A DNA stretch of 64,000 bases from Pseudomonas taiwanensis DSM 21245 (GCF_000425785.1 NZ_AUEC01000012.1:62001-126000), one strand, 5' to 3'. Shown: positions 37,112-46,912, counted from the stretch's first letter. Notes: generated from the sequence alone by a model not told the origin. Numbers and translations: made by a program.

Positions 37112-40100
37112 TCACTGCGTGTTGAACATTGTCATCGCCAGCTGTCGATACAGGGCGTCTTGGGCGTCGCGACGGGTGCTGAGCAGCAATCGGCCAGCCC
37201 GTTCGTACAGCTCGCTTTCGCCGCTGTACCGTCCTGATACCAGGTCGATACGTTGCAAGATGCCTTCAATCCGCCACCTTAAGCCCTGTACTGCGGAGGT
37301 CTCCCGCTCCAGGGCTTCGATGAATCTCGGTGGCACGGCCGGTCCGGTGTAGGGCGCGATTGCCGAGGTCGGCTCGGTCAAGTCGGTGTAGTACTCCGAA
37401 GCCGCCTGCCACTCCCGGGCCAGTGCCTGGAAGGCCTCAGGGTAAAGCCGTTGCACCCAGGCGCGCCAAAAGGGTTGCTCGCTTGCCCAGCGCGCCAGGA
37501 AAGCCCCATCCACCTCGGCCAGTACCGCCTGGGCAAGGTGCTCCAATGTGCCCTCGCTCAGTTGCGCCAGGTAGCCGAAAGCGATCTGCGCCGGTTGATC
37601 GGGTAGGCTCAGACGTTCACGCAAGGCGATGCGTGCGACCAGGGCTATTTCGATTTCGTCGGGAGGGAGTTGAGGGTCGGTCAGTCGCTCATCGCTCATG
37701 TCATCGTCGGCCAACAGCGCTGGAGCGGCCTGGCGCGCGGCCTCGTCCTCGGCTGCGCTCAAGGCTTGGCGTCGCGCCCGGCGGGCGTTGTACAGGGCGC
37801 CGACCCGTTCATCGAGACATGCTTGGCGTGCCAGGCTGGTGACCACGGAGACAGCGACAGCCTCGTCCGATGCTCCGGTGTGGGAAGTGGCTACGCAGCG
37901 CCACACCGCGACTTGCGTTTCCACTCGCTGGAACAGCAGGCTGGCCTGATCCACGCAGGCCTCGGCGGCATCGTTGATCTCGGCGGTGACTTGTTCGAGC
38001 AATTGCGCGCGTCCCCAGCCAGTTTCCCCATCGACAAGATCTTCGGCGGTCAGGGTGCTCAGCACATGGACGATTCGCTCGCGGGTGAGGGTTGGGTTTG
38101 ACTGATAGTCCGGTGTTTGGACCATGCGCTCGACCAGGCGATACAGCGCGGACCAGGCGGGCTCTTCGGCATGGGCTTGACGGTGCGCGTCGAGTTCGGC
38201 GGGAAGCTCGAGGGCCCAGGGTTCTTCTTCCAGGACGTCGAGGTCAGGGATGGCTTGGAGCCCGGCATTGACCAGCCTGAGCTGGGCCTGTTCGTCGAAG
38301 GGGTTGTCGTCGAAGTCATAGTAGGTGCCTTCCTCGCCACTGCGAATGGCTTCGGCGAAGGCTGTGTCGCGCAGTTCGGGCGCGTCAACCAGGCGGTTGC
38401 CGCTAAGGTCTAGCGAACGCAGCACCAGGGGGCGCTGATCCATCAAGCCGACGAGTCCCACGGGCCACTGCGTGATCTCGACGCGGTCGAGGTCGAGGGT
38501 GTGCAGTCGCTGCCACCCGGTCACGTCAGGCGCGAGGCGCAGCGGGTTCTCGCCCAGGCGCAACGACTGCAGGTGATTCAGGCGTGCCAGCGCGGTGCGG
38601 CTTTCCGGGGTCAGGGTGATTTCGTTCGACCCCAGGCTCAGCTCGGTCAATGCAGGCCAACCTTGCAGGGCATCGAAGTGTTCGGCCTGCAGCACCAGAT
38701 TGTTGAGGTCTGCCTGTAACGAGTACAGGTGCTGCAACTGACCGAGCCGTTCCAGGGCCTGGGTGGGCAAGTCTTCTAGCGCGTCGGTGAGGTTCAGGCG
38801 TTGCAGGCGAGGAAGGTGCGCCAGAACGTCGAGGTTGCGAGGCGTGTCCAGAAGCAGGAAGTTTTCCGACAGGTCCAGGGACTCCAGCTGGGTCATCTGG
38901 GTCAAGGGTTCAGGCAGCCAGCGCAGCAGATTGCTGGAAAGATCCAGATGGCGTACGCCAGGAAACGCCTGCAGGAATCCATCCATATTGGCAGCTTCAC
39001 CGGCGCGTGAACCGACCACGATCAGCCAATTCACGTGCGTCAGGCGTACCGGCAAGGTTGGCAGAGAGCCCAGGTGTTGCGCCTCGAGCACCAATTCGAC
39101 CTGATCGACTTGCGGGCTTTCCCGTCGCCATGCCTGGCGTATGCGACAGGCCGCCTCGGTGCGAGCGATGCGGCGCTGTTCGATGGCGCCCACCATAAGC
39201 CCTTCTGCGTCATTGACCCAGGTGTCGAGCGTAGTGCCAAGGCGTTGGTACTCTGTTCGCAAGCCTTCGAGCAGCCTGGTGAACGCGCCGGGTGCGTCTC
39301 CGGCCGCCTGGCGCAGGCGATAACGCAACCATTCGCGATCGCCTGGCTCGCGGCTGGGAAACAGCATGTCGAACAACGCGTCGTCATTCGCCCAGCCTTG
39401 GCCGCGGCCGCTGAGTGGATAGCCTATGCGTCCTGTTTCCAGAAGGCGCGTGGGTAATTGGTAGAGCTTGCGTACCGGAGCCATGCCCAGCAGGCGGGCA
39501 GCATTGTCGCGGTCGGCGGCGGCTTTTTCGAACAATGCATCGCGTAATGGCAGGGGGTCGTGTATCTGCAGGTTCAGCGCTGTCCGCTCGCTGTCCGGCA
39601 AGGCATCGAGCAGGGCTTGGTAAAGGGTCCTGTGACCGGACAATGATTCTGCGTGCTCGTCATAGGGTTGGTAGCTTTGTTCATGGCGCACCAGGGTCTT
39701 GACCGGTCGACCGCGCGGGCCGGCAGCGTTGATAAGCCGGCCGTGCAGACTGCCTTCGCGCAACTCGATACGTACCGCGTTGCTCCAGCCAGGTAACTGC
39801 TCCAGGCAACCCAAGGCCAGGGCATCGCGATCCTGCCAGGGGCCGCTGTCCTGGTAAAAACGCAGCAAGGCGCGGTTGATGCGAGCTTCGCGCAGGTACA
39901 GGCGAGCTGTCTGTGCAATGGCGATAGGCAGGCGGCCACTGCGTTGCAGATGGTCCAGGTCGCGGTTGCTGGCTTTGGCAAGGATCTCGGACTTGGCCCT
40001 GAGACTCAGGGAAGGAAAATCGCGTCCGAGGACGACCATGCCGGTGTTTGTCGGCCCAGGTGTTGCGGCATCCGTTGCGCCAAGTGCCTGCAGGTTGTCG

Positions 40101-41944
40101 AGCAGCAGGGCTGGGGCGGCTTCCTGATCGACCACCACGCGGCGCACGGCTGCATCGCTGAAACTGCTGCTGCGCAGGGCCCGTAGCAGGGTTTCGTCAC
40201 TCACCGCGACGCCACTGTTGCCGATTCGGCGCATGAGCCTGGCGGTGGTCCAAGCCAGAGGTTGCTCGTGTTCGAGCAGCCAAGGACTGTGGCCGTTGCC
40301 CAGCAGGCGAGGCTGATACTGGTGGCCTCTGGCGGTTGCGAGACGCCAGCCATGGGCTGCTGTTTTTTCGAGCGGAAGGTGGTTGCCTTCCAGGGTGAGC
40401 CAGGGACGGCCCTGATGATGATGCAAGCCTTTGGTTGCCGGAGCGCCTGGTGGCCAGGGCGCTTCTCGGCTGAAAGGCAGCAGGTCTGCATGCCAGAGGC
40501 GTTGGCCAGAGGGGCCTGGAATGCGTGTCCAGTTCTCCAGCGGGCCAGTCAGACCGATTGCCGCATGAGCGGCGCCCAGTACGGCAATCTGCACCAGATT
40601 GTCGAACACATCGAACAGATGGCCGATGGCCGCATCGGTTTCTCCCTCGTTGAGTGCATGCACGCCTTCGAGAAACGCGTTCACGATCTGCGCGCCGCCG
40701 ACCACCAGCATCAACTCGCCCAGCGCCGGCACGAACAAGCTCGCCACATTCAGTGCGGTCAGGCCCACGCCCAGCCAGCCCAGCAGGCGTGCCTGCCCGA
40801 TCGCAGCGTCGAAACGCGCCGTGGGTACGACCAGCGTCACGGCATCGGTCAAGGCGACCTGCACCTGGCTGCTGGCTCGCTGTTCGAAACAGTCACCTGT
40901 CCAGGGCGTGAAGGTCAGCGTCAGGCGGGCATTCTTGTCGAGGGTCTCCTGCCATACGTCGTGGGGGGAGGGGAACAGCCGTTTGATCCAACTTACCGAC
41001 TCGCCTTTTTCCAGCACAGGTGGCGTTGGGTAGAGCAGTGCGTAGGGGTAACGAGGGTAGAGTCTTTGCCGCAGTCGGGCAGCGAAGGCGGGTTGTTGCG
41101 CGTGGCTGACGAAGCGGTTGAAGAACAGTCGGAAGTCCTCCTGCCATAAACGGTGGGTAAGCGCTGTGCCGGCAGCCTGCAGGGAGGGGTACTGGCGTAC
41201 TGCGCCCGAGGGGTCTGCGGGCAAGTAGAGCAGGCAGGGCTCTTGCTCGTCGCGTGGCTCCAGTCGCACCAGCAAAGGCCCGCTCAGGGGGACGCCGAGA
41301 ACGCTCAGGTAGCCACATTGAAGGCGTCTTGTACCGGTCAGTGAGCGCACTTCGTGCGAGCCTGCGAGCGCGGCTTCGCCCAAGGATTCCCCGCGGCTGT
41401 CGATCCGTCCTTGCAGGCGAGCGTAGGTCAGTTCCGCCGCGAAGGCTGCGTGGTCCTGCCCGCGAAGCAGGGCGCGAAAGTCATCCGTGTCGATGTGTTG
41501 CCGCAGGTGGTTCAGGTAGCGTTGGCCAAGGTCAAGATTGCGCACGCCTTTGACGAACAGCGTGGTGTCTACGGCCATGGGCTCGAGGGCGTCTTCGGAG
41601 GCATAAAGGCGGATGGGCGTGTCGTCGGCCATGTTCTGCATGGCGGCTTCCAGCCAGGACATCATGCGTCGATGAGCGGGCGTGCGGTCGGCCAGCACGG
41701 CCGTATCGGGTGAAGGGAGCGGTATGTCCGGATACCAGCGGGCGAGGGCTTCGTTGAGCAAGGGGCGACAGAAGGCTTCCACCGATTCGAGGGGAGTCAT
41801 GGCCTCGTGCAGTTTTCTCGTGGCCTTGTGGCTGTGCTGCACGCGCTTGCGCAGGATCTGGCGTTGCTGTTTGGTGGCCTCGGTCAGCCAGTCGTGCAGG
41901 CGCTGCTGAATCAGCGCCAGGTGGTGAGGTTGCAAGGTGTGCAT
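37112..41944 (-). CDS. Large LRR / NEL-type E3 ubiquitin ligase effector-like protein
   Basis: 1610 residues, by far the largest gene here. The N-terminal about 650 residues resemble the dermonecrotic-toxin-like DUF6543 region, with hydrophobic segments near 386-430 and 445-465. Leucine-rich repeats (LDLSSNLL, LDLSENFL, LSLGSNEI, LDLSGNRL) span about 990-1200. The C-terminus (about 1265-1600) matches NEL domains of IpaH/SspH ligases, with the catalytic motif CLDERV placing the active Cys at 1376. AGGAG precedes the ATG. No type III secretion or chaperone gene lies nearby, so delivery is unclear. Probably acts in eukaryotic cells. Confidence 0.82.
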   Translation of the reverse strand: MHTLQPHHLALIQQRLHDWLTEATKQQRQILRKRVQHSHKATRKLHEAMTPLESVEAFCRPLLNEALARWYPDIPLPSPDTAVLADRTPAHRRMMSWLEAAMQNMADDTPIRLYASEDALEPMAVDTTLFVKGVRNLDLGQRYLNHLRQHIDTDDFRALLRGQDHAAFAAELTYARLQGRIDSRGESLGEAALAGSHEVRSLTGTRRLQCGYLSVLGVPLSGPLLVRLEPRDEQEPCLLYLPADPSGAVRQYPSLQAAGTALTHRLWQEDFRLFFNRFVSHAQQPAFAARLRQRLYPRYPYALLYPTPPVLEKGESVSWIKRLFPSPHDVWQETLDKNARLTLTFTPWTGDCFEQRASSQVQVALTDAVTLVVPTARFDAAIGQARLLGWLGVGLTALNVASLFVPALGELMLVVGGAQIVNAFLEGVHALNEGETDAAIGHLFDVFDNLVQIAVLGAAHAAIGLTGPLENWTRIPGPSGQRLWHADLLPFSREAPWPPGAPATKGLHHHQGRPWLTLEGNHLPLEKTAAHGWRLATARGHQYQPRLLGNGHSPWLLEHEQPLAWTTARLMRRIGNSGVAVSDETLLRALRSSSFSDAAVRRVVVDQEAAPALLLDNLQALGATDAATPGPTNTGMVVLGRDFPSLSLRAKSEILAKASNRDLDHLQRSGRLPIAIAQTARLYLREARINRALLRFYQDSGPWQDRDALALGCLEQLPGWSNAVRIELREGSLHGRLINAAGPRGRPVKTLVRHEQSYQPYDEHAESLSGHRTLYQALLDALPDSERTALNLQIHDPLPLRDALFEKAAADRDNAARLLGMAPVRKLYQLPTRLLETGRIGYPLSGRGQGWANDDALFDMLFPSREPGDREWLRYRLRQAAGDAPGAFTRLLEGLRTEYQRLGTTLDTWVNDAEGLMVGAIEQRRIARTEAACRIRQAWRRESPQVDQVELVLEAQHLGSLPTLPVRLTHVNWLIVVGSRAGEAANMDGFLQAFPGVRHLDLSSNLLRWLPEPLTQMTQLESLDLSENFLLLDTPRNLDVLAHLPRLQRLNLTDALEDLPTQALERLGQLQHLYSLQADLNNLVLQAEHFDALQGWPALTELSLGSNEITLTPESRTALARLNHLQSLRLGENPLRLAPDVTGWQRLHTLDLDRVEITQWPVGLVGLMDQRPLVLRSLDLSGNRLVDAPELRDTAFAEAIRSGEEGTYYDFDDNPFDEQAQLRLVNAGLQAIPDLDVLEEEPWALELPAELDAHRQAHAEEPAWSALYRLVERMVQTPDYQSNPTLTRERIVHVLSTLTAEDLVDGETGWGRAQLLEQVTAEINDAAEACVDQASLLFQRVETQVAVWRCVATSHTGASDEAVAVSVVTSLARQACLDERVGALYNARRARRQALSAAEDEAARQAAPALLADDDMSDERLTDPQLPPDEIEIALVARIALRERLSLPDQPAQIAFGYLAQLSEGTLEHLAQAVLAEVDGAFLARWASEQPFWRAWVQRLYPEAFQALAREWQAASEYYTDLTEPTSAIAPYTGPAVPPRFIEALERETSAVQGLRWRIEGILQRIDLVSGRYSGESELYERAGRLLLSTRRDAQDALYRQLAMTMFNTQ

Positions 41945-42052
41945 GGGCTGCTCCTGATGGGGGGAGCAGTGAGGCTAATGGCGATGCGGCGAATGCCTTG
42001 CGTACAGTGTTAGCACCAGGGGCCAGGTTTGGCGCGGTAGGGCTCGCCAACG

Positions 42053-42079
42053 AAAACGGCACCCTCTGGGTGCCGTTTC
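42053..42079 (-). terminator. Intrinsic terminator of folD
   Basis: AAACGGCACCC and GGGTGCCGTTT flank a 3-base loop, with a TTTT tail on the minus strand, 20 bases past the folD stop. Confidence 0.85.
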
Positions 42080-42099
42080 ACGTCGTGCGCCACGTGTGC

Positions 42100-42954
42100 T
42101 TACTTGTGCAGTTCTTCCGCTGCGTACAGCGTGTTCTCCAGCAGGCACGCCCGGGTCATCGGCCCGACACCGCCTGGTACCGGGGTGATCCAGCCTGCGC
42201 GGGGCAGGGCGGTCTCGTAGACCACGTCGCCGACCAGCTTGCCGTCGTCCTGGCGGTTGATGCCGACGTCGATGACGATGGCGCCTTCCTTGATCCACTC
42301 GCCCTTGACCAGGCCCGGCTTACCGGCGGCCACTACCACCAGGTCGGCACGGCCAACGTGGCCGGCGAGGTCCTTGGTGAAGCGGTGGCAGACGGTGACG
42401 GTGCAACCGGCCAGCAGCAGTTCCATGGCCATGGGGCGGCCGACGATGTTGGAGGCACCGACGATCACTGCGTTCATGCCGTAAAGGTCCTGGCCGGTGC
42501 TGTGCAGCAAGGCCATGATGCCTTTGGGCGTGCATGGGCGTAGCAGCGGGATACGCTGGGCCAGGCGGCCGATATTGTAGGGGTGGAAACCATCGACATC
42601 CTTGTCCGGGCGGATCCGCTCAAGCAGCAAGGAGGCGTCAAGGTGTGCGGGCAGCGGCAGTTGCAACAGGATGCCGTCGACGGCCGGGTCGTCATTGAGG
42701 CGGTCGATCAGGTCGGTCAGGGCTTGCTGCGTGGTTTCGCTGGGCAAGTCGAAGGCCTGCGAAATGAAGCCGACCTCTTCGCAGTCCTTGCGCTTGTGCG
42801 AGACATAGACTTGGGAAGCGGGGTCGGTGCCGACCAGGATCACCGCCAGGCCTGGAGTGCGCAGGCCTTGCTGGCGACGCTCCACGACACGTTGAGCGAT
42901 CTGCTGGCGCAGGTTGGCGGCGATCGCCTTGCCGTCGATTAGGTGTGCAGTCAT
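42100..42954 (-). CDS. folD: Methylenetetrahydrofolate dehydrogenase/cyclohydrolase
   Basis: 284 residues, the family length. Catalytic Lys in [14 protein letters not shown] near 55 and the NADP-binding segment [15 protein letters not shown]. It converts 5,10-methylene-THF to 10-formyl-THF in the cytosol. The start [10 protein letters not shown] at 42954 fits the family; an open upstream extension does not. Divergent from the tRNA cluster. Confidence 0.97.
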   Translation of the reverse strand: MTAHLIDGKAIAANLRQQIAQRVVERRQQGLRTPGLAVILVGTDPASQVYVSHKRKDCEEVGFISQAFDLPSETTQQALTDLIDRLNDDPAVDGILLQLPLPAHLDASLLLERIRPDKDVDGFHPYNIGRLAQRIPLLRPCTPKGIMALLHSTGQDLYGMNAVIVGASNIVGRPMAMELLLAGCTVTVCHRFTKDLAGHVGRADLVVVAAGKPGLVKGEWIKEGAIVIDVGINRQDDGKLVGDVVYETALPRAGWITPVPGGVGPMTRACLLENTLYAAEELHK

Positions 42955-43088
42955 AGACGCGTGATTAACCATCGAGAAAGGAACATTAAAGAGGGCGCAT
43001 TCTCGCACGACATGGCCAAAGGGCAAAGGCGGGTGGTCGGGCAAATCCCCTAACCCCTTAAATAATTTAAATTTTTTAGAAAAAGGTG

Positions 43089-43117
43089 TTGACGGTATTC
43101 CCGCTCGTCTATAAGAT
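43089..43117 (+). promoter_or_regulatory. Sigma-70 promoter of tRNA cluster
   Basis: TTGACG, 17 bases, TAAGAT, followed by a GC-rich discriminator (TCGCCGC) as is usual at stringently controlled stable RNA promoters. The first tRNA begins about 95 bases downstream. Confidence 0.65.
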
Positions 43118-43210
43118 TCGCCGCACTTGTCGGGTACGACCTAGCACGGGTTGGCAAGGTCGGGCAGAATGAGTGGTTTGTTGGCTCGTTCGGTCAGGCA
43201 CACTGCTTAT

Positions 43211-43287
43211 GCGCCCGTAGCTCAGCTGGATAGAGCATCCGCCTTCTAAGCGGATGGTCGCAGGTTCGAGTCCTGCCGGGTGCGCCA
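43211..43287 (+). tRNA. tRNA-Arg(TCT)
   Basis: 77 bases, with CCA encoded. Acceptor GCGCCCG pairs with CGGGTGC; the anticodon loop CTTCTAA gives TCT (AGA codons). The T arm GCAGG-TTCGAGT-CCTGC is intact. Confidence 0.97.
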
Positions 43288-43329
43288 TTAGGCTGCTTGG
43301 GCGAGCAAGTAAGGCTGTATAGCGATATG

Positions 43330-43405
43330 GTGGGCGTAGCTCAGTTGGTAGAGCGCTGGATTGTGATTCCAGTTGTCGTGGGTTCGATTCCCATCGTCCA
43401 CCCCA
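43330..43405 (+). tRNA. tRNA-His(GTG)
   Basis: Acceptor GTGGGCG with the extra 5' G at 43329, anticodon loop TTGTGAT giving GTG, CCA encoded. Identical to the copy at 43601. Confidence 0.97.
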
Positions 43406-43415
43406 TATTCTTCAG

Positions 43416-43450
43416 AGGCGCCTTGATTGCATGATCTGGCGCCTTTGTTT
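43416..43450 (+). terminator. Terminator-like hairpin inside tRNA cluster
   Basis: AGGCGCC pairs with GGCGCCT followed by TTGTTTT, between tRNA-His and tRNA-Leu. A processing or attenuation hairpin is possible. Confidence 0.45.
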
Positions 43451-43460
43451 TAAGCGCTAC

Positions 43461-43545
43461 GCGGACGTGGTGAAATTGGTAGACACACTGGATTTAGGTT
43501 CCAGCGGCGCAAGCTGTAAGAGTTCGAGTCTCTTCGTCCGCACCA
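43461..43545 (+). tRNA. tRNA-Leu(TAG)
   Basis: 85 bases with a long variable arm (GCGGCGCAAGCTGT), anticodon TAG, CCA encoded. Identical to the copy at 43734. Confidence 0.97.
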
Positions 43546-43600
43546 TGCTTCTGTAAGGTTGTAACACGGTTGTAATGTAGTACCGCAAGACCGCAATATG

Positions 43601-43676
43601 GTGGGCGTAGCTCAGTTGGTAGAGCGCTGGATTGTGATTCCAGTTGTCGTGGGTTCGATTCCCATCGTCCACCCCA
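43601..43676 (+). tRNA. tRNA-His(GTG), second copy
   Basis: The same 76-base sequence as the first tRNA-His with G-1 at 43600. Part of a duplicated His-Leu unit. Confidence 0.97.
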
Positions 43677-43687
43677 TATTCTTTAAG

Positions 43688-43717
43688 GGCGCCTTGATCG
43701 AATGGTCGGGCGCCTTT
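43688..43717 (+). terminator. Second copy of the His-Leu spacer hairpin
   Basis: GGCGCC pairs with GGCGCC followed by TTTATG. A diverged copy of the hairpin at 43416, at the same position in the repeat unit. Confidence 0.4.
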
Positions 43718-43733
43718 ATGTTATCTGCTGTAT

Positions 43734-43818
43734 GCGGACGTGGTGAAATTGGTAGACACACTGGATTTAGGTTCCAGCGGCGCAAGCTGTAAGAGTTCGA
43801 GTCTCTTCGTCCGCACCA
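43734..43818 (+). tRNA. tRNA-Leu(TAG), second copy
   Basis: Identical 85-base copy of the first tRNA-Leu. Last tRNA of the cluster; an intrinsic terminator follows 13 bases later. Confidence 0.97.
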
Positions 43819-43830
43819 TCTTTTGCATTG

Positions 43831-43853
43831 AAAAGCCGCTTATTGCGGCTTTT
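43831..43853 (+). terminator. Intrinsic terminator of tRNA cluster
   Basis: AAAAGCCGC and GCGGCTTTT with a TTATT loop, followed by a T-rich run. Confidence 0.85.
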
Positions 43854-43910
43854 GTGCCTTTTGGGGCGTGTCTTGAGTTGTTGGCTGGTGCGGGTATCGA
43901 GCGCCGCCCA

Positions 43911-44100
43911 CGCGGCGCATCGCGAGCAAGGCTCGCTCCTGCGTCTGTTTCGGGCCGGTACCGCCAGTGACAGACGCGCGCGACCGCCTTGTTTGACGAC
44001 GCGATATCGCGTCGAGTGCCGAAGCGTTTGAGCGCAAATCTCGCAGGAATGATTGGCCCGAAACGAACGTAGGAGCGAGCCTTGCTCGCGATGCGCCGTG
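43911..44100. repeat. REPIN-like inverted repeat pair
   Basis: About 44-base arms at 43913-43956 and 44055-44098 are near reverse complements and contain the REP core GCGAGCAAGGCTCGCTCCT. They face each other around about 100 bases, which hold another palindrome, CGACGCGATATCGCGTCG (43998-44015). Two inverted REPs at this spacing match a REPIN, a RAYT-mobilised element. The 360-base gap before the next gene holds nothing else recognisable. Confidence 0.75.
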
Positions 44101-44213
44101 CGAATTGCTGGATTCCCTCCCCCCTTGCAATCCTCTGGTGGCGCCCCAATAAAAGCTGTTAGATTTCAGCCGGTTGAAACACCGGACCATCTGGCCGGCA
44201 GAGGAACAACCCA

Positions 44214-44513
44214 ATGATTGCAAAAGAAGCCCGTCAGGCCCTGGCGCTGCAGCGCTTCGCCGAAGCCAATCCGCAGCTGCTCGAAGAGATTTGCGAGCTC
44301 GATGCCCGTGAGCAAGCCCAGCAGATCGAATGGGCCTTCGAGGATGCCGCCGAGGAGCAGGGTATCGAGCCCTGGGAGCTGGCGCTGCAGTTGATCGCCG
44401 AAAGCCCTGAGCAACTGCAGGCGATGCGCCTGGAGACCCATCGCGAAGTGGCCGAGGCGCTGGGGATGGAGTGGGAAGAGTACTGCCAGTTCAACGAGAT
44501 CGACCCTGAGTAA
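44214..44513 (+). CDS. DUF6388 family protein
   Basis: 99 residues, acidic, mostly helical, starting MIAKEARQALALQRF. It matches a small pseudomonad family (DUF6388) of unknown function. It lies between the tRNA cluster and tig, with codon use like its neighbours. No motif suggests an activity. Confidence 0.75.
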   Translation: MIAKEARQALALQRFAEANPQLLEEICELDAREQAQQIEWAFEDAAEEQGIEPWELALQLIAESPEQLQAMRLETHREVAEALGMEWEEYCQFNEIDPE

Positions 44514-44760
44514 ACAGTGTCGCTTGCCCTGGCAGTTGTTTGACAAGGTATTTCGGTTGTGTGCCGCCCAAGGCGTCGCGCAGCCTCCTTATATAGAAGG
44601 GCCCGGCGGTGCGCCGTGCGGGCCTTGCAAGTTAATCGACCGGCGTGGTTTTCCGTCGTCCCGGGTGGGGTGACTTCTGGTGCGCGACTCACTAGAATGT
44701 TTGCCCTTGATTCTGGAGTCGGGCTATCGCCGGCTAACGTCTGTGCAACGAGGAATATCC

Positions 44761-46071
44761 ATGCAAGTTTCTGTTGAAAACACTTCCGCTCTCGAGCGCC
44801 GCATGACCATCGCCGTTCCGGCCGAGCGCGTCGAGAACGAAGTCAACAAGCGTCTGCAGCAGACTGCCAAGCGCGCCAAGGTCGCGGGCTTCCGTCCGGG
44901 CAAGGTGCCAATGAGCGTGATCCGCCAGCGCTTCGAGGGCGATGCCCGTCAGGAAGTCTTCGGTGACCTGGTCCAGGCTTCCTTCTACGAGGCGGTTGTC
45001 GAGCAGAAGCTGAACCCGGCTGGTGCTCCGTCCGTTGAGCCGAAGTCCTTCGAGAAGGGCAAGGACCTGGAATTCGTCGCTGTCTTCGAAGTCTTCCCAG
45101 AGTTCACCGTTGCGGGCCTGGAGTCGATCAAGGTCGAGCGCCTGAGCGCCGAAGTGGCTGACGCTGACCTGGACAACATGCTGGAAGTGCTGCGCAAGCA
45201 GAACGTGCGCTTCGAAGCCGTCGAGCGCGCCGCCGAGAAAGACGATCAGGTCAACATCGACTTCGTCGGCAAGATCGACGGTGAAGCCTTCGCCGGTGGT
45301 TCGGCCAAGGGCACTCAGCTGGTGCTGGGCTCCGGCCGCATGATCCCAGGCTTCGAAGATGGCCTGGTAGGCGCCAAGGCTGGCGAAGAGCGCGTTGTCA
45401 ACGTGACCTTCCCAGAGGACTACCAGAACCTGGACCTGGCTGGCAAAGCCGCCGAGTTCACCATTACCGTCAACGCCGTTGCCGCGCCTCAGCTGCCAGA
45501 GCTGAACGAAGAGTTCTTCGCCCAGTTCGGTATCAAGGAATCGACCCTGGAAGGCTTCCGCGCCGAAGTTCGCAAGAACATGGAGCGTGAGCTGCGTCAG
45601 GCGATCAAGAGCAAGGTCAAGAACCAGGTCATGGACGGTCTGCTGGCCGCCAACCCGATCGAAGTGCCGAAAGCCCTTCTGGAAAACGAAGTCAACCGCC
45701 TGCGCGTCCAGGCTGTTCAGCAGTTCGGTGGCAACATCAAGCCTGAGCAGCTGCCAGCCGAGCTGTTCGAAGAGCAAGCCAAGCGCCGCGTTGTGCTGGG
45801 CCTGATCGTCGCCGAAGTGGTCAAGCAGTTCGAGCTGAAGCCGGACGACGTCAAGGTTCGCGAGATGATCGAAGAAATGGCTTCGGCTTACCAAGAGCCT
45901 GAGCAGGTCATCGCCTGGTACTACAAAAACGACCAGCAACTGAACGAAGTCCGTTCGGTTGTGCTGGAAGAACAAGTTGTAGATACTGTTCTGCAGAAAG
46001 CGACTGTGACCGACAAATCGGTCTCGTACGAAGAAGCAGTAAAACCAGCACAGGCTCCAGCCGCTGAGTAA
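44761..46071 (+). CDS. tig: Trigger factor
   Basis: 436 residues. N-terminal ribosome-binding domain with the signature [12 protein letters not shown] (about 43-54), an FKBP-like PPIase domain (about 155-245, [17 protein letters not shown]) and a C-terminal chaperone arm region. It binds nascent chains at the exit tunnel. The start at 44761 is the family start; an upstream in-frame extension is not. The classic tig-clpP-clpX-lon order follows. Confidence 0.98.
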   Translation: MQVSVENTSALERRMTIAVPAERVENEVNKRLQQTAKRAKVAGFRPGKVPMSVIRQRFEGDARQEVFGDLVQASFYEAVVEQKLNPAGAPSVEPKSFEKGKDLEFVAVFEVFPEFTVAGLESIKVERLSAEVADADLDNMLEVLRKQNVRFEAVERAAEKDDQVNIDFVGKIDGEAFAGGSAKGTQLVLGSGRMIPGFEDGLVGAKAGEERVVNVTFPEDYQNLDLAGKAAEFTITVNAVAAPQLPELNEEFFAQFGIKESTLEGFRAEVRKNMERELRQAIKSKVKNQVMDGLLAANPIEVPKALLENEVNRLRVQAVQQFGGNIKPEQLPAELFEEQAKRRVVLGLIVAEVVKQFELKPDDVKVREMIEEMASAYQEPEQVIAWYYKNDQQLNEVRSVVLEEQVVDTVLQKATVTDKSVSYEEAVKPAQAPAAE

Positions 46072-46095
46072 TACGTTTCTCTCGTAGGAAACCCC

Positions 46096-46123
46096 CACAA
46101 GCCAGCCTTCGCGCTGGCTTGTG
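46096..46123 (+). terminator. Hairpin between tig and clpP
   Basis: CACAAGCCAGC and GCTGGCTTGTG with a 6-base loop. The U tract is weak, so partial termination or an mRNA end is more likely. Confidence 0.6.
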
Positions 46124-46162
46124 CGTATTCAAGCCATGACTATTTGGGAGTGAGCGCAGGAC

Positions 46163-46804
46163 ATGTCCCGCAATTCTTATATTCAGCAGAGCTCTGACAT
46201 CCAGGCCGCAGGCGGTCTGGTCCCGATGGTTATCGAGCAGTCCGCCCGTGGCGAACGTGCCTATGACATTTACTCGCGCCTGTTGAAGGAGCGAGTGATC
46301 TTCCTGGTTGGCCCTGTAGAGGACTACATGGCGAACCTGGTGGTGGCGCAACTGCTGTTCCTTGAAGCGGAAAACCCGGACAAGGATATCCATCTGTACA
46401 TCAACTCTCCGGGCGGCTCCGTGACTGCTGGCATGTCGATCTACGACACCATGCAGTTCATCAAGCCGGACGTCTCGACCATTTGCATCGGCCAGGCCTG
46501 CAGCATGGGCGCCTTCCTTCTGGCGGCCGGTGCCAAGGGCAAGCGTCACTGCCTGCCGAACTCGCGTGTGATGATCCACCAGCCGCTGGGCGGCTTCCAG
46601 GGTCAGGCCACCGATATCGAGATCCACGCCCAGGAAATCCTCAACATCAAGGCGCGCCTGAACGAGCTGCTGGCCTACCACACTGGCCAGGACCTGGAGA
46701 CCATCAAGCGCGACACCGAGCGTGACAACTTCATGAGCGCCTCGCGCGCGGCCGAGTACGGCCTGATCGACTCGGTATACGACAAGCGGCAACTGGCCTC
46801 CTGA
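46163..46804 (+). CDS. clpP: ClpP protease subunit
   Basis: 213 residues. The catalytic triad is visible: Ser114 in ACSMGA, His139 in MIHQPL and an Asp in DTERDNF. It forms the tetradecameric peptidase of ClpXP and ClpAP. The N-terminal segment is probably a cleaved propeptide, as in E. coli. Followed by clpX after 108 bases containing a hairpin and a possible heat-shock promoter. Confidence 0.98.
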   Translation: MSRNSYIQQSSDIQAAGGLVPMVIEQSARGERAYDIYSRLLKERVIFLVGPVEDYMANLVVAQLLFLEAENPDKDIHLYINSPGGSVTAGMSIYDTMQFIKPDVSTICIGQACSMGAFLLAAGAKGKRHCLPNSRVMIHQPLGGFQGQATDIEIHAQEILNIKARLNELLAYHTGQDLETIKRDTERDNFMSASRAAEYGLIDSVYDKRQLAS

Positions 46805-46818
46805 ACCCAGGTGCCAGA

Positions 46819-46847
46819 GCAGGTAGGTGCCGAAAGCGCCTACCTGC
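46819..46847 (+). terminator. Hairpin between clpP and clpX
   Basis: GCAGGTAGGTGC and GCGCCTACCTGC pair with one G-U around a short loop. A terminator or mRNA end after clpP; no strong U tract. Confidence 0.5.
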
Positions 46848-46850
46848 GGA

Positions 46851-46878
46851 CTTGAAAAAGCCCGCAATTGCCTTCATC
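46851..46878 (+). promoter_or_regulatory. Possible sigma-32 promoter of clpX
   Basis: CTTGAAA, 13 bases, CCTTCATC. The -35 element is perfect for sigma-32; the -10 matches only partly. It lies 35 bases upstream of the clpX ATG, so clpX may be made separately from clpP. Confidence 0.4.
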
Positions 46879-46912
46879 TTGTGTTGCAAGCCTACCGGAT
46901 TGGATCGATCGA

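Noticed and set aside
43300..44000. CRISPR-like repetition in the tRNA region
   Set aside because: The repeats are a tandem tRNA duplication and an inverted REPIN, not direct repeats with regular spacers.
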